A stretch of 35,507 nt of DNA. Origin: CALCMJ01 sp964475415 (lineage in GTDB: Bacteria > Bacteroidota > Bacteroidia > Chitinophagales > Saprospiraceae). The notes under the pieces were generated by a model. The model had not been told where the DNA came from and did no database searches. It saw only the letters and a list, made by a program, of their open reading frames with translations. The stretch spans positions 1-35,507 of the forward strand of contig CAYYWZ010000042.1 in NCBI GenBank assembly GCA_964475415.1, in the 5' to 3' direction. Below, one piece after another: positions 25,663 to 34,223 of the stretch (within the stretch, counting starts at the first letter, position 1; each line of letters begins with the position of its first letter). Made by a program: the position numbers and the translations under genes.

Positions 25663-27023
25663 TTAGTTATTATAGAAAAATTTAGTGCCAATTCTGGACT
25701 CTGGATTCCGTATTTCGACAATGTATATTCCCGTATTAAATAATATATTGATCCTTTTTGACAAGCTTGAATTAGATAGTTCAGAATAGATTATTCTTCC
25801 ATTCAGATCATATATGGAAATTTTACTATTGAAATTTAATGAATTACTTGTAATTTCAATTAAATCATTAAACTGCACAACCTTTACATCACTTTTATGC
25901 TGGCTACCTTCTGTTACAGCGTTAAGAATACATTCATCCTTCTTTTCATAAAATCTATTTCCTGTACAGTTTTGTGAATTACTATGATCTTGGATAAAAT
26001 TACTTGCAGCTTCAGCCTGAATTGTTATTTCTTCTACAGCTGTAGAAGGAGTAAAGTACATTAACTCATTTTCATTATTTACATGCCTTAAACCATGCGC
26101 ATGTCCTAATTCGTGAAGTGCAGTATATTCTACTGATATTGGAGCTGTTGTTGGTTGAAAGTTAGTAACATCCCATGAGCCAAGACCAAAATCATCATTA
26201 AAAGTTATTTTGATTGATTTAATAAAATCGACTTTTACATTCTCTTCAGGGTGATTGGGACTACCATTATTAACATTAACAAAACAATTATTTTGGTTTT
26301 CTATTTGCGTTATTTTAGTGGATGCGTTGGCTGAAACATTATTTGGTTCTCCATAGTCAAACAATACATCATAAATTCCTGTATCATAAGCATCATAATC
26401 AATCGTAAAATTTAGGTTTGTAGTTTCACACCAAGAGCTTAGTGCCCGCTCTACAGCCTCTGTAAACTTAACTCCATCATTATTTTCAAGTGCTATAAAT
26501 TCATCTGAAAAAGTAACTATATAACCTCTATTTCCAAATTGCTCATTCAGCAAATATGGATATCCACTAGATTGAGGTGAAGTAGGTGTTGTAGAAATAA
26601 AATTCTTGATTGCATATAAGATATTAATTTGATTGATTTCAGATTCTCTTACCGGTAAACCTGTATTCGGATTAGCATTAACAACTTTAAATGATCCAGT
26701 ACCAGCCAAAGATGTAGGCTCTGATGTACTAGTTACTGCATCAAGCACTTCTGTGGGAATATAAACTTCTATTTTTTGTGAATTAATGGGGGAAATATAA
26801 TCACCTATTCTAGGTTTAATCCATTGACCTGATGTTGGATTATTGGCATCTGTAAACCAAATTTCTGTATTATTACCGTCTGAAATTAGATCCGTCCCTT
26901 CAATGGTTAATAGAGTTCTAGTTCCAGCATATACATCATTATTATAACTATGTATAAGTGGCTTTAATAAATTAATTACTGGCATCTCAATATTTGAATC
27001 ATAAGTATTGCAATTTAGTTCTT
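25663..27023 (-). CDS. Matrixin-like secreted metalloprotease with type IX sorting domain, 5' end lost in gap
   Basis: The visible part has an IPT/TIG-like N-terminal domain (about 3-105 of the residues counted from the ATG at 26985), then a metalloprotease domain with HELGHAHGLRH (291-301: H291, E292, H295, H301) and Met-turn ELMYF (307-311). A C-terminal type A sorting domain (about 365-440) has VVQFNDLIEITSN, SIYDLNGRIIY and NTGIYIVEI. The ATG at 26985 is probably not the true start: the frame stays open upstream (ELNCNTYDSNIE) up to the N run. A secreted type IX protein also needs a signal peptide, which is not seen here. The true start lies in the gap. Co-transcribed with the downstream lipoprotein. 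Likely role: extracellular proteolysis. Confidence 0.85.
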
Positions 27024-27123
27024 NNNNNNNNNNNNNNNNNNNNNNNNNNNNNNNNNNNNNNNNNNNNNNNNNNNNNNNNNNNNNNNNNNNNNNNNNNNNN
27101 NNNNNNNNNNNNNNNNNNNNNNN
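27024..27123. other. Assembly gap of 100 N
   Basis: Exactly 100 unknown bases, the conventional placeholder for a scaffold join. Both flanking genes run into it: the hydrolase loses its C-terminal part (catalytic Asp and His), and the protease its N-terminus and signal peptide. The real gap must therefore be longer than 100 bases. Confidence 0.98.
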
Positions 27124-27589
27124 ACCTAGGTAAAAATCTTCCTATAATTCCTGCAACTTTTTGTAGCATAGGCGCTAGATCTTTTGATACCATTAAAGCT
27201 GGGCCCGTCATCAACATCCCTTTAAGGTTATGCAAGGTAGGCTTGTGATCTATTAAGTAGGCACTTGCTATAAGTCCACCAAAACTATGGGCAAATATAA
27301 AAGCTGGCTTTTCATGATCCATCACCATCTCTATCCACTGCTCTACATCAGAAGTTATCTTACTAAAATCATCTAAGTATACGCGCTCCCCTTCTGATTT
27401 CCCATGACTCCTTAGATCAAATGCTTGAACACCATAACCTTGATCGTTAAATCTCTTTGCAAGAAAATCATATCTACCAGAGTGTTCGAAATATCCATGT
27501 ATGATATAAATATTTGCTTTGGCATTTTCTATAGGCCATGATCTTTGGAAAAGCTTGAGCCCATCCTTGGATGTGAAGTAATCTGACAT
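27124..27589 (-). CDS. Monoacylglycerol lipase-like alpha/beta hydrolase, 3' end lost in gap
   Basis: The visible 155 residues form the N-terminal half of a serine alpha/beta hydrolase. They include the oxyanion-loop IIHGYFEHSGRY (29-40), VQAFDLRSHGKSEGER (54-69) as in monoacylglycerol lipases, and the nucleophile elbow HSFGG (101-105, Ser102, where most relatives have GHSMGG). The catalytic Asp and His, normally in the next 100-odd residues, would lie in the 100-N gap or beyond. The few residues beyond the gap are an artefact of reading through. It should hydrolyse lipid esters or similar small esters in the cytoplasm. No signal peptide is visible. Confidence 0.85.
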
Positions 27590-27752
27590 GCTTTCAAGAT
27601 AAGATTATTCCAGAATATTTCAAGGGGCTTATTAGATTAGTGGTCTGCAAGATTACTGGTGTAAAGAATACTACCAAAATTATATGTTCTAAAAACACTG
27701 AGTTTTAAATAAGGGATATTTTCAAGTGATCATGCCACTTCGACATAAAGAA

Positions 27753-27784
27753 AAAAGGGATCGCAATAAATTGCTATCCCTTTT
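27753..27784 (-). terminator. Terminator of the nqr operon
   Basis: A long stem (arms AAAAGGGAT-C-GCAA and TTGC-T-ATCCCTTTT, one mismatch, short loop) stands about 25 bases after the nqrF stop. On the minus strand it ends with a run of T residues (the A-run at 27751-27756). It is likely to stop the nqrABCDEF transcript and is the best hairpin near the operon. Confidence 0.88.
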
Positions 27785-27810
27785 ATAATTGAAATTATAA
27801 TTATTCTTTT

Positions 27811-29148
27811 TTATCCTCCGAAATCATCAAAGGCAATATTCTCTTCTGGTACTCCTAGTTCATCTAATGCTTTGATAACTGAAGCATTCATCGCTGGGGG
27901 TCCACAGAAATAATATTCTACTTCTTCAGGCTCAGGATGTTTAGATAGATATTCATTTACACATACTGGCATAATGTATCCTTTGAATCCATCTCCAGGA
28001 GCATCTATATCTGCCTTCTCTTGCCAATTATCTTCTGGTAAAGGATTATCTAGAGAAACGTAAAACTTAAAGTTTGGAAACTCTTCTTCTATCTTTCTAA
28101 ATTCTTCCACATAAAATAACTCTCTCTTCGTTCTACCTCCATACCAGAAAGAAACTTTTCTATCCGTTGTTTTCAAGGTATGAAAAAGGTGGAACAGATG
28201 AGATCTTAATGGCGCCATTCCTGCACCACCTCCTATGTATACCATTTCTTTCTTAGTAGGCTTAATGAAGAACTCTCCATAAGGACCAGATATAGTACAC
28301 TTGTCGCCAGGCTTCAATCCAAATACGTATGAAGAACATACTCCAGGATTAACTGCCATCCAATCATTCTTCGCTCTATCCCATGGTGGCGTAGCTATTC
28401 TGATATTTAACTTTACAATATTTCCTTCTGCTGGGTGATTCGCCATAGAGTATGCTCTAAATTGCGGCTCCTCATTCACCATCTTAAGATTCCATAGATT
28501 GAACTTGTCCCACTCCGACTGAAACTTTTGTGGCTCATCATGGTGCTCCGGATGCGCCGTAATATCAAAACCTTTGTAATCAGTTGTTATTACAGGAACA
28601 TCTATCTGAACATATCCGCCCGACTCAAAGTCCAATGATTCTCCTTCTGGTAATTTCACTACAAACTCCTTTATAAAAGAAGCAACATTGTAATTAGAAA
28701 CTACCTCACATTCCCACTTCTTGATACCAAAAATTTCCTCTGGCACTCTGATTTCCATATCCTCTCTTACCTTTACTTGGCAAGCCAGACGCTTATTCTC
28801 TGCAGCTTCCTTTCTTGTAAGGTGATTCATTTCTGTCGGTAATACATCTCCACCTCCAGCATCTACGTGGCACTCGCACATCGCACAAGTTCCTCCACCT
28901 CCACATGCAGAAGGTAAGAATATACTCTTTTCCGACAATGCAGTCAATAAGGTAGATCCCGGCTGTACAACCATAGGGTTAGCTTCGTCTCCATTGACAA
29001 TTATCTTAACATCTCCCTGTGGCATTAACTGCTTTCTAGCATAGATTAACATCATAGAAAGTGCAAGAATTACACCTGTAAATACTACCAATGCCCATAC
29101 AATAGGCATAAAGTTCATTAACACGAAAAATAGGACAACTAAATTCAT
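27811..29148 (-). CDS. nqrF: Na+-translocating NADH:quinone reductase subunit F
   Basis: A 445-residue subunit that takes electrons from NADH. It has one N-terminal membrane anchor (about 16-37), a ferredoxin-type 2Fe-2S domain with C82, C88, C91 and C123 (SACGGGGTCAMCECHVD...LACQV), an FAD-binding barrel with RAYSMANHP, and an NADH-binding domain with YIGGGAGMAPLRSHL, ending in AFDDFGG. It is somewhat longer than the roughly 408 residues of the Vibrio protein; a second ATG at residue 11 is a possible start. It is the last gene of the operon, 25 bases after nqrE, and is followed by a terminator. Confidence 0.97.
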   Translation of the reverse strand: MNLVVLFFVLMNFMPIVWALVVFTGVILALSMMLIYARKQLMPQGDVKIIVNGDEANPMVVQPGSTLLTALSEKSIFLPSACGGGGTCAMCECHVDAGGGDVLPTEMNHLTRKEAAENKRLACQVKVREDMEIRVPEEIFGIKKWECEVVSNYNVASFIKEFVVKLPEGESLDFESGGYVQIDVPVITTDYKGFDITAHPEHHDEPQKFQSEWDKFNLWNLKMVNEEPQFRAYSMANHPAEGNIVKLNIRIATPPWDRAKNDWMAVNPGVCSSYVFGLKPGDKCTISGPYGEFFIKPTKKEMVYIGGGAGMAPLRSHLFHLFHTLKTTDRKVSFWYGGRTKRELFYVEEFRKIEEEFPNFKFYVSLDNPLPEDNWQEKADIDAPGDGFKGYIMPVCVNEYLSKHPEPEEVEYYFCGPPAMNASVIKALDELGVPEENIAFDDFGG

Positions 29149-29173
29149 CTATTTTATTTCTTATGGTTAATTA

Positions 29174-29773
29174 TTATAATGTTGCAGGGTCTATACCCAT
29201 CAATCCCATGAAAGCCATTCCCATCAAACCTGTCAATAAGAAAGCCATTCCTAATCCTCGCATCGGTGCAGGAACATCTGAATATTTTATTTTTTCTCTA
29301 ATTGCTGCTATTCCTATAATTGCAAGGAACCATCCAAATCCCCCTCCTAAACCAAACGCTACAGACTCAGCAAAGTTGTATTCTTTTGATACCATAAATA
29401 ACGATCCACCAAGAATAGCACAGTTTACGGTGATCAAAGGCAAGAATATACCTAATGAGTTGTATAATGACGGCGAATACTTTTCTATAACCATCTCTAC
29501 TAATTGCACCATAGATGCAATTACCGCAATGAAAAGAATGAATCTCAGAAAAGTCAAATCAGTCTGAAATATTCCATTTTCTCCCAATAACCAAGTATTG
29601 ATAACCCAGTTGATCGGCATAGTAATTCCTAATACGAATATAACTGCTAGTCCTAGTCCAAAAGCTGTTTTGACAGTCTTAGAAACGGCAAGATAAGAAC
29701 ACATGCCTAAGAAATAAGCCAGTGCTAAGTTCTCTATAAAAGCAGATTTGATAAATATATTTACTAATTCCAT
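29174..29773 (-). CDS. nqrE: Na+-translocating NADH:quinone reductase subunit E
   Basis: A 199-residue membrane subunit with six hydrophobic segments. It begins ELVNIFIKSAFIENLALAYFLGMCSYLAVSKTV and has NCAILGGSLF in the second half, both typical of NqrE, including the cysteines C25 and about C113, which coordinate the intramembrane iron in the homologous NqrD/E pair. It lies between nqrD and nqrF in the usual gene order, 11 bases after nqrD. Confidence 0.96.
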   Translation of the reverse strand: MELVNIFIKSAFIENLALAYFLGMCSYLAVSKTVKTAFGLGLAVIFVLGITMPINWVINTWLLGENGIFQTDLTFLRFILFIAVIASMVQLVEMVIEKYSPSLYNSLGIFLPLITVNCAILGGSLFMVSKEYNFAESVAFGLGGGFGWFLAIIGIAAIREKIKYSDVPAPMRGLGMAFLLTGLMGMAFMGLMGIDPATL

Positions 29774-29784
29774 TATATCTTAAT

Positions 29785-30486
29785 TTATGATATGTCAACT
29801 AATTTAGGGTTCCAAGCTCTGTGAGCCCAGATAAGAATCGCTATAACAAACATCGCGGATGGAAACAATACCATAAGGTTATTATTTTCGTACCATCCTA
29901 ACCAACTGCTTGTTGTTGTATTAACCCAGTAATCACTTGTAGCTCCGATAATTTTTGCACCGAATATTTCTCCTTTTCCTAGGAACTCTCTGAAGAATGC
30001 CACTATAAGTAGTATCAATCCATAACCTATTCCGTTACCTAGTCCATCAAGAGCAGATTCGTATGGTTTGTTAGCCATCGCAAATGCTTCTAGCCTACCC
30101 ATGATGATACAATTCGTAATGATCAGTCCGATAAATACTGACAGCTGCTTGTAACTTTCAAAAGCCACAGCCTTAAGCGTAAGCTCAACTATAGTTACTA
30201 AGGTTGCAATAATTACTAATTGTACAATCATCCTTACCTGCTTAGGGATAGAATTTCTAAGCATCGAAGTAAACACATTAGCAAGCGTACAAACAACAAC
30301 TACAGCTACGGCCATAACCATTGCATTCTTCATTCCCGTTGTTACCGCTAGTGCAGAACATATACCTAAGACTTGTACTGTAATCGGATTGTTATCATCT
30401 AATGGATCGGTCAATAACTTCCGCTCTTTCTTACCAAAGCTGATTCCTCCGGTGTCTTTTTTTTCTAATACTTTCGTTTCTGCCAT
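29785..30486 (-). CDS. nqrD: Na+-translocating NADH:quinone reductase subunit D
   Basis: A 233-residue membrane subunit with about six hydrophobic segments. LLTDPLDDNNPITVQVLGICSALAVTTGMKNA is characteristic, with the cysteine in LGICSALAV, and LIITNCIIMGRLEAFAMAN carries the second one; NqrD and NqrE share the intramembrane Fe site. It is about 20 residues longer at the N-terminus than the Vibrio protein (MAETKVLEKKDTGG). The gene starts 12 bases after nqrC. Confidence 0.96.
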   Translation of the reverse strand: MAETKVLEKKDTGGISFGKKERKLLTDPLDDNNPITVQVLGICSALAVTTGMKNAMVMAVAVVVVCTLANVFTSMLRNSIPKQVRMIVQLVIIATLVTIVELTLKAVAFESYKQLSVFIGLIITNCIIMGRLEAFAMANKPYESALDGLGNGIGYGLILLIVAFFREFLGKGEIFGAKIIGATSDYWVNTTTSSWLGWYENNNLMVLFPSAMFVIAILIWAHRAWNPKLVDIS

Positions 30487-30498
30487 AATTTATAAGTA

Positions 30499-31245
30499 TT
30501 AACCTTTTTTAATTGTATTGAAATAAGATTGGTAATCTCCTAAGTCATTTTCTAACATAGCTGATACACCATTAGCTGTAATAGTTGCTCCTGAAATTCC
30601 GTCTACTTCATAAGTATCATCTTTAGCTCCACCTTTTCTAACATAGACAGATTTAAAGTTACCAGCCTCATCAAAAATCTTTTTTCCTTCGAACTGAGTA
30701 AACCAAGCCACATTATCCTTAATCTCTGCTCCTAGTCCAGGCGTCTCAGCTACATGATCAAATGAAACTCCAGCTATTGTGTTTAAATCATCTTCTAGCG
30801 CTATATTCCCCCAGATTTCATCCCATAGACCTTTCCCTCTAGCGTAAACAATGTAGAATTTTTCCCCTGCATCATTTGTGTAAATATATACTGGATACAT
30901 TCTATCTGCATCAGCTTTCTTTTTCTCTTTTTTGAGATCTAGAAATTCTGCCATTCCACCTTTAACACCTCTTGCTTCCACTTCCTCTTTAGTCAGTACA
31001 TCACCTTGATCATCTACAACGAGTTGCTTTACTTGATTATTAAATATGTCAAGCACCTGCTCATCTGTAATAGATTTATAACCTTCTATCTGATCTCCTA
31101 GAGCTCCTAGAATCGCTTTTTTATTGTAAATAGCTTCATTCTTATCATGTACAGGTTTCAAAAATGTTGACATACCTGCAAGAATCAATGCAACTATAGA
31201 GGTCATCGTGACCACGAACATTATTACTTTATTTGTACTATCCAC
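30499..31245 (-). CDS. nqrC: Na+-translocating NADH:quinone reductase subunit C
   Basis: A 248-residue subunit with one N-terminal membrane helix (about 7-28) and a periplasmic FMN domain. FMN attachment motif is DGISGATITANGV (215-227), where Thr221 of SGAT is the covalent FMN site. Other conserved phrases are YARGKGLWDEIWG and ETPGLGAEI. FMN transfer normally needs an ApbE flavin transferase, which is not in this window. The start overlaps nqrB by 8 bases. Confidence 0.97.
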   Translation of the reverse strand: MDSTNKVIMFVVTMTSIVALILAGMSTFLKPVHDKNEAIYNKKAILGALGDQIEGYKSITDEQVLDIFNNQVKQLVVDDQGDVLTKEEVEARGVKGGMAEFLDLKKEKKKADADRMYPVYIYTNDAGEKFYIVYARGKGLWDEIWGNIALEDDLNTIAGVSFDHVAETPGLGAEIKDNVAWFTQFEGKKIFDEAGNFKSVYVRKGGAKDDTYEVDGISGATITANGVSAMLENDLGDYQSYFNTIKKG

Positions 31246-32482
31246 GTTGTAATCTTTTTTTCATGTTAGCCTCTAATACGTAATGATCTATCAGAGGTGC
31301 AAAAGTATTTAAGAAAAGTATTGATAGCATCCACCCTTCTGGATAGGCTGGATTTATTGTCCTAATAATCATTCCTATCATACCGATAAGAAATCCATAG
31401 ATCCACTTACCTGTATTCGTCCCTGATGCTGTAACTGGGTCAGTCGCCATAAAGGCCATAGCAAAAAAGAAGCTACCCATATAGAACTGATACAACCAAG
31501 GAACTTGCATAAATGGCGTACTTCCCCAAGCATTGAACATCATGGCAGTAACAGCTGCCCCTATGAACATACTGAGCATTATTCTCCAACTCGCAATTTT
31601 AGTAAGTAGTAATATAGCCGCTCCTATAAGAATAAAAATTTTGTTTGTTTCTCCTATAGATCCAGGGATAGTTCCCCACCACATCTGTACAGGAGAATAA
31701 ACTTCTGTTACTCTTTCCCAGCCGCCTTGATAGGCCAAAGCTAATGGCGTTGCACCGGTATAGCCGTCCACGACGGCTCCTCCCCCAAATTGGGCTATAC
31801 CTATCCAATCAAATAGTCCGTTGAACAAATTATGAGCCCATCCGTATACTGGAGCGCTTCCCGCTGCTAAATTTTCAAAACCAGAAACCCATACTTCATC
31901 TCCCGATATAGAAGTAGGATAAGCAAAGAATACAAATACTCTGGAAAGTAATGCTACATTCCATATGTTCATACCTGTACCTCCAAAAGCTTCTTTGCCT
32001 AAAATTACTGCAAAAGCTACAGCAACACAAAGAATCCAGATAGGAATATCTGGTGGCATAATTAGTGGGATCAAGGCTCCTGAAACAAGAAAACCTTCTT
32101 CTACTGCATGACCTTTTTTGTAAGCAAAATAAAATTCTATACCTAGACCTACAATGTGTGTCCATATAAATATAGGAAGCAGTTTGATAAGACCATGAGC
32201 CAGCTTAAGATGAAAACCTTCTAAGAAACCTCCGTACTGACCCATAGCAACAAAGTGCTGATGACCCATATTATAGGTTCCAAATAGGTAACAAAGCTGC
32301 ATAGCTAACACGACCATAACCATGGTACGCTTTAGATCCATACCATCTTTGATATGAGTACCACTACTTGTAGTAGAATCTGGCGCATATGCAAAAGTGA
32401 AGAATGCATCGTATGCTGTATGTAGAAAAGGACTCTTTTTCTTGTCCGGTTCTATCTTTTTGAAAAAATCTAACAAACCCAT
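31238..32482 (-). CDS. nqrB: Na+-translocating NADH:quinone reductase subunit B
   Basis: A 414-residue membrane subunit, about the usual length, with around ten hydrophobic segments. It binds riboflavin and a covalent FMN at Thr245 in DGYTGATPLALAYQGG (239-254), matching the SGAT-type site. KEAFGGTGMNIWNVAL and FMATDPVTASGTNTGKWIYG are typical. It forms part of the Na+ channel of the complex. It is 40 bases after nqrA and overlaps nqrC by 8 bases. Confidence 0.97.
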   Translation of the reverse strand: MGLLDFFKKIEPDKKKSPFLHTAYDAFFTFAYAPDSTTSSGTHIKDGMDLKRTMVMVVLAMQLCYLFGTYNMGHQHFVAMGQYGGFLEGFHLKLAHGLIKLLPIFIWTHIVGLGIEFYFAYKKGHAVEEGFLVSGALIPLIMPPDIPIWILCVAVAFAVILGKEAFGGTGMNIWNVALLSRVFVFFAYPTSISGDEVWVSGFENLAAGSAPVYGWAHNLFNGLFDWIGIAQFGGGAVVDGYTGATPLALAYQGGWERVTEVYSPVQMWWGTIPGSIGETNKIFILIGAAILLLTKIASWRIMLSMFIGAAVTAMMFNAWGSTPFMQVPWLYQFYMGSFFFAMAFMATDPVTASGTNTGKWIYGFLIGMIGMIIRTINPAYPEGWMLSILFLNTFAPLIDHYVLEANMKKRLQRG

Positions 32483-32522
32483 TTACTTACTTTCTATTTA
32501 TATAAGTGATAGTTCTTTATTA

Positions 32523-34064
32523 CTAAGATTGTTCTTGGATCATATCCAGTCCATCTCTAAGAATCTCCTGTAGCGGCATCTTAGATGTACAAGCAAATTC
32601 ACAAATTGCTATATCTTCCTCGCTTAATTCATTTATTCCTAATCCCTCCATTCTTTCAAAATCTCCTGCCATAATAGCTTTCATAAGAGATTGCGGATAT
32701 ATATCCATAGGCAATACAGATTCATACTGACCACTCATTACAAATGCTCTCTTCTCTCCATGTGTATTTGTGTCTGTTTCGAATTCGTGACTTGGCATAA
32801 GGAAATTAGGGAAGGTCTTAGATATAGAAGGCCTAGGTTTTATAGGCAACAACCATCCAAACAATTCATTGTGATCTCCCTCTTTTAAGGTTGTCAATTG
32901 ATTATCTTGAGAATTTAAAAATCCATCCACTGGAATAGTTTTTCCTGTAAGTACGTCTCCCGATATCATTCTCACCTTACTCTCTTTCAGGTTGCCTTCT
33001 ACTAGTTCTTGTATGTTAGCACCTCTCATTGTCTTAATGTAAGAAGGTGTAATAAATTCACTTCCTGTAAGGGCAACATAAGTTTCTCCGCTGTATTTAC
33101 CAGTAAGAAACATTTTACCTATGGTTATAACATCTAGAACTTTTAGCGTCCATACATTATCGCCAGATTTGATGGGTTTAATATGATGTATTTGTACGCC
33201 TACATTTCCTGCAGGATGTGCACCATCAAAATAATGTTTCTCTACATGCTTAGCATTTTGGAAACCAGCAGCAGTAGTATGACCAGCTTTCCCATTCATT
33301 CCTAAATAAACAACACCATCCGTAAGCTTGTTCAACAAGTCTATACCTTTCTGGAATGCTTCTTCATCACCATCTATAATGATCTTATTGTCCATAGCTA
33401 ATGGTGCCGTGTCAAAAGTCGAAATAAATATATCTCTTGGCGTTTCTTCAGGATTTGCAATGGTATCGAAAGGTCTTCTGTTTATCAATGGCCACAATCC
33501 TGAACTCATCATAAATTCAATAATTTCCTTTCTTGAGGCGCTGGATAGATTAGGTACATCGTTCTGAACAAAAACTTGAGTTTTATCTGCTAATATGATA
33601 ATATCAGAAATGGCTCTTTTTTCCCCACGCCTAACTTCTAGTATCTCTCCGCTCACTGGAGTTACATATTTTATCTTTTCATTTCCTTTGTCAAAAAAGA
33701 TTGCCTGACCAGCTTTCACCTCATCACCTTGCTGAACTAGTAATTTGGGAATAGGAGCTATTCCTCTATAGTTTGTAGGCTTAACAGAATATCTTGTTAC
33801 ATTCTTTTGGATTACATCTCCTGATGCTGCTCCTACAAGTTTGATATCATGTCCCTTCTTTAGTTTGTAAAATGGAGATCCATCTGTAAAGGCAGGTGCT
33901 TGAGCACCGAAAAGCTCTCTAAAACGTGGGAATAGACTGAAATTCTCTTTTTGAGTATCCACTCCTGACTTTTTTGCTTCGAACTGAAGCAAATTGTCTG
34001 TAATTGATATAATCGCAGAAATTATTAATATTCCAGCAATTACGAATAAGGCATTAACCAACAT
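32523..34064 (-). CDS. nqrA: Na+-translocating NADH:quinone reductase subunit A with N-terminal membrane extension
   Basis: A 513-residue subunit. The part from about residue 65 (FYKLKKGHDIKLVGAASG) to the end matches the quinone-handling NqrA subunit, with NYRGIAPIPKLLVQQGDEVKAGQAIFFDK, VSGEILEVRRGEKRA, MNGKAGHTTAAGFQ, and LPMDIYPQSLMKAIMAGDFERMEGLGI. Vibrio NqrA is about 447 residues and begins directly with the equivalent of this motif. The first roughly 64 residues are extra: a hydrophobic helix at about 4-24 (NALFVIAGILIISAIISITD) and a charged linker. This would anchor NqrA in the membrane. The ATG at 34064 is the first in frame after a promoter 70 bases upstream, which supports the long form. 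Confidence 0.93.
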   Translation of the reverse strand: MLVNALFVIAGILIISAIISITDNLLQFEAKKSGVDTQKENFSLFPRFRELFGAQAPAFTDGSPFYKLKKGHDIKLVGAASGDVIQKNVTRYSVKPTNYRGIAPIPKLLVQQGDEVKAGQAIFFDKGNEKIKYVTPVSGEILEVRRGEKRAISDIIILADKTQVFVQNDVPNLSSASRKEIIEFMMSSGLWPLINRRPFDTIANPEETPRDIFISTFDTAPLAMDNKIIIDGDEEAFQKGIDLLNKLTDGVVYLGMNGKAGHTTAAGFQNAKHVEKHYFDGAHPAGNVGVQIHHIKPIKSGDNVWTLKVLDVITIGKMFLTGKYSGETYVALTGSEFITPSYIKTMRGANIQELVEGNLKESKVRMISGDVLTGKTIPVDGFLNSQDNQLTTLKEGDHNELFGWLLPIKPRPSISKTFPNFLMPSHEFETDTNTHGEKRAFVMSGQYESVLPMDIYPQSLMKAIMAGDFERMEGLGINELSEEDIAICEFACTSKMPLQEILRDGLDMIQEQS

Positions 34065-34134
34065 ATTCGTGCGTCGTATTGTGTAAAATGATCATTCACT
34101 AATCAGAAAACTCTATTTTTCCTGAAATTCTGTG

Positions 34135-34142
34135 CAAAGATA
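34135..34142 (-). promoter_or_regulatory. Bacteroidota-type -7 promoter element before nqrA
   Basis: On the minus strand this is TATCTTTG, a perfect match to the TAnnTTTG element recognised by the main sigma factor of Bacteroidota, followed by CA. A weak -33 element (TTT rather than TTG) lies about 22 bases upstream. It would give an nqrA leader of roughly 65 bases. It is the only clear such element I found in the window. Confidence 0.7.
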
Positions 34143-34223
34143 CTAAGCTTTGATGATCTTTTATAAAGGCTATCAGACAAAATAAAGACGAACACTATTT
34201 AGAAAGTATCTAAATAAAGACAT

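Noticed and set aside
31896..32165. Open frame inside nqrB in another frame (and similar frames inside the large protease and metG)
   Set aside because: They lie completely within strongly supported genes, have odd composition and no recognisable domains.
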